NCBI GenBank assembly: GCA_947259425.1
Contig: CAMYMO010000469.1
Span: forward strand, 1 to 6,255
Reading direction: 5' to 3'
Length of the DNA: 6,255 nucleotides
Source of the DNA: an uncultured Ectothiorhodospiraceae bacterium
GTDB taxonomy: Bacteria; Pseudomonadota; Gammaproteobacteria; UBA6429; Thiohalophilaceae
Part shown: positions 5,281 to 6,255 of the stretch, piece after piece
Numbering within the stretch: position 1 is the stretch's first letter
Layout: the number at the start of each line of letters is the position of its first letter
Program-made: the position numbers and the translations under genes
Notes under the pieces: model-generated
Told to the model about the DNA's origin: nothing
What the model saw: only the letters and a program-made list of their open reading frames with translations
Databases searched by the model: none

Positions 5281-5323
5281 ATGGCTAATTGTTCAGGCGG
5301 CGTTAGTCTGCCGAATATGGGGG

Positions 5324-5620
5324 TTATTCGTCGCTATCCGATTTGCGCGTCAGCTGATCGATGGAGACCACCACATTTTTCGGTGCATTGGACTCACCTG
5401 CAAAGGTGGGACGCATGTTTTGGTCCTGTCCATTGGCGAGGTTGATTTCACTCTCGCGGGCGCTGATCAGGGCCAGACAATCACGAATCCCCAGGATGGT
5501 AGTTTCCGATAAAGGGTGGCGTAGACCGGGTTTAACGTGGGTATCGCGAGCCACATCGGTTAAAACACGTTTGACCATTTGTAAGATTTCTTGTTCTTTA
5601 CTGGTGTCTTGCTCTGACAT
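5324..5620 (-). CDS. hypothetical protein, 98 aa
   Basis: I do not recognise a function. Residues about 8-60 form a helical core with a conserved-looking stretch, VKPGLRHPLSETTILGIRDC (29-48), then a helix ALISARESEI. Residues 62-98 look disordered and end in an acidic SDSDE tail. There is no signal peptide, membrane segment or cysteine motif (one Cys only). Reality is supported by the ribosome site GGGA upstream of the ATG at 5620, a strong TATAAT promoter at 5653, and the fit between divergent promoter and gene start. It may be transcribed through to the DnaJ-related gene. An open frame on the opposite strand covers the same bases but has no family features. Confidence 0.7.
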   Translation of the reverse strand: MSEQDTSKEQEILQMVKRVLTDVARDTHVKPGLRHPLSETTILGIRDCLALISARESEINLANGQDQNMRPTFAGESNAPKNVVVSIDQLTRKSDSDE

Positions 5621-5652
5621 AATAGATTCCCGGCTGGTTATTTAGCGCCCGC

Positions 5653-5682
5653 ATTATACCTGAGCGCTTTTAGGCATGCTAA
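5653..5682 (-). promoter_or_regulatory. sigma-70-like promoter of the 98-aa gene
   Basis: Minus-strand TATAAT (complement of 5653-5658) follows TTAGCA (complement of 5677-5682) with an 18-bp spacer. Initiation would be near 5646, about 26 bases before the ATG at 5620. This is one of the two best promoters in the window. Confidence 0.6.
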
Positions 5683-5685
5683 AAT
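5677..5685 (+). promoter_or_regulatory. extended -10 promoter of the zinc-ribbon gene
   Basis: TGCTAAAAT on the plus strand is an extended -10 element (TG-N-TAAAAT) 28 bp before the ATG at 5714; no good -35 is seen. It overlaps the -35 box of the divergent promoter serving the 98-aa gene, so the two promoters would compete for polymerase. Confidence 0.45.
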
Positions 5686-5713
5686 TTTGTGTGTTAAATC
5701 AGCCTGGAATGAG

Positions 5714-6255
5714 ATGACGGAAGCCTATCGACAACTTGTATTATGTCCACATGATCCGCAATGGATCTCGAAAGCCCCGGAAATGGAAGCCGCCAACAAC
5801 ATCGAGCTGGTGTTGCGTCAAGTTGGCTTGATCGGTGAACGAGTTGATGCGACTGAAACGGGCCGCTTTTTAATCGGAGATCAATTTTTACAACATATCA
5901 ATTTTATGGGGTGTGCCCCGGCGGTTGAGTTTATGCCAAATGAATCGAGTCAAGACGCACAGTCAAACAGTCAAGTTGACTGGCAGCAGTTTAGCTTTGT
6001 GCATATTCCGCCTGCGTTGAGTGAGCCAACCTGGTATGCCGATTTAAGCATGGCTAAGCCGCAGTGCCCCGCATGTAACAAGCGTTCGTCGCTGCTTGTC
6101 GAGCAGGCATCAAACTACTTTGATGAGCATAAAAGTTTATATTGTTGTCCGCACTGCCAACAAAAGACCAAGGTGTGCGATATAAACTGGCGTGAGTTTG
6201 GCGGCTGTGCTCGAACCATGATCAGTATTGTTAATGTTTATCCGAAAGAGGCCAT
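5714..6255 (+). CDS. zinc-ribbon hypothetical protein, 3'-truncated
   Basis: The gene runs off the right edge with 180 complete codons visible. It begins MTEAYRQLVLCPHDP. Residues about 50-75 contain a GRFLIGDQFLQHINFMGCAPAVEF segment typical of a conserved proteobacterial hypothetical. Then comes a probable zinc ribbon: C118-P-A-C121 and C145-P-H-C148, with C144 adjacent and further cysteines at 155 and 165. Such knuckles usually bind one Zn and serve structure or nucleic-acid/protein contact. No transmembrane or signal segment is seen. The start is fixed by an in-frame ATG at 5714; the ATG at 5709 is out of frame and stops at once. A GGA at 5706-5708 serves as a modest ribosome site, and an extended -10 lies upstream. 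Function is unassigned, and the missing end prevents a length comparison. Confidence 0.75.
   Translation, partial: MTEAYRQLVLCPHDPQWISKAPEMEAANNIELVLRQVGLIGERVDATETGRFLIGDQFLQHINFMGCAPAVEFMPNESSQDAQSNSQVDWQQFSFVHIPPALSEPTWYADLSMAKPQCPACNKRSSLLVEQASNYFDEHKSLYCCPHCQQKTKVCDINWREFGGCARTMISIVNVYPKEA

Noticed and set aside
5296..5317. CGGC ... GCCG hairpin after the 98-aa gene as a terminator
   Set aside because: Only a 4-bp stem with an 8-nt loop and no T-run on the minus strand.
5361..5645. Plus-strand open frame opposite the 98-aa gene
   Set aside because: No recognisable domain; it runs across the leader and promoter region of the minus-strand gene, which is better supported.
1..6255. CRISPR array, tRNA, rRNA, IS element or prophage gene
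   Set aside because: No spaced repeat array, cloverleaf, transposase or phage-like protein was seen on either strand.

Overview
The window looks like chromosomal DNA from a gammaproteobacterium. Coding is dense on both strands, intergenic gaps are short, and GC is moderate to low by eye. The family mix also fits: DnaJ-related protein, DUF465/YdcH protein, PilZ domain, Rieske ferredoxin, and a FliB-type protein. I cannot name a genus. I see no insertion sequence, integrase, phage gene, CRISPR array, tRNA or rRNA. Twelve protein genes are supported. The first is cut at its 5' end and the last at its 3' end by the window edges.

Layout. 2-1150 (+): most of a FliB-like putative protein-lysine N-methylase. 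1162-1500 (-): a small Rieske [2Fe-2S] ferredoxin, convergent with fliB. 1501-1630: a divergent regulatory region with a 14-bp perfect palindrome and a 68-bp-spaced direct repeat. 1631-2038 (+): an orphan Xre/MbcA/ParS-type antitoxin-like regulator. 2149-2854 (-): a two-gene operon of unrecognised proteins, 79 aa then 150 aa (the latter cysteine-rich), with a TATAAT promoter. 2928-3314 (+): a receiver-like protein that lacks the phospho-acceptor Asp. 3298-4440 (-): a tightly packed three-gene operon of DUF465/YdcH-like protein, PilZ domain protein and thioredoxin-fold/HEAT-repeat protein. 4441-4659: a non-coding gap with candidate promoters on both strands. 4660-5235 (-): a DnaJ-related protein with a C-terminal J domain, preceded by four tandem 8-bp repeats. 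5324-5620 (-): an unrecognised 98-aa protein. 5714-6255 (+): the start of a zinc-ribbon protein, with promoters back to back between these last two genes.

How the genes may work together. The strongest functional grouping is the minus-strand operon at 3298-4440. In it a PilZ (cyclic-di-GMP receptor type) gene overlaps the start of a thioredoxin-HEAT protein gene. It runs tail-to-tail into a degenerate receiver-like gene, so two signalling-type folds lie side by side. The rest reads as ordinary housekeeping or conserved-hypothetical chromosome. I found no clear self-contained new defence or mobile system. The most promising uncharacterised parts are the receiver-like protein, the PilZ/thioredoxin-HEAT pair and the cysteine-rich two-gene operon.
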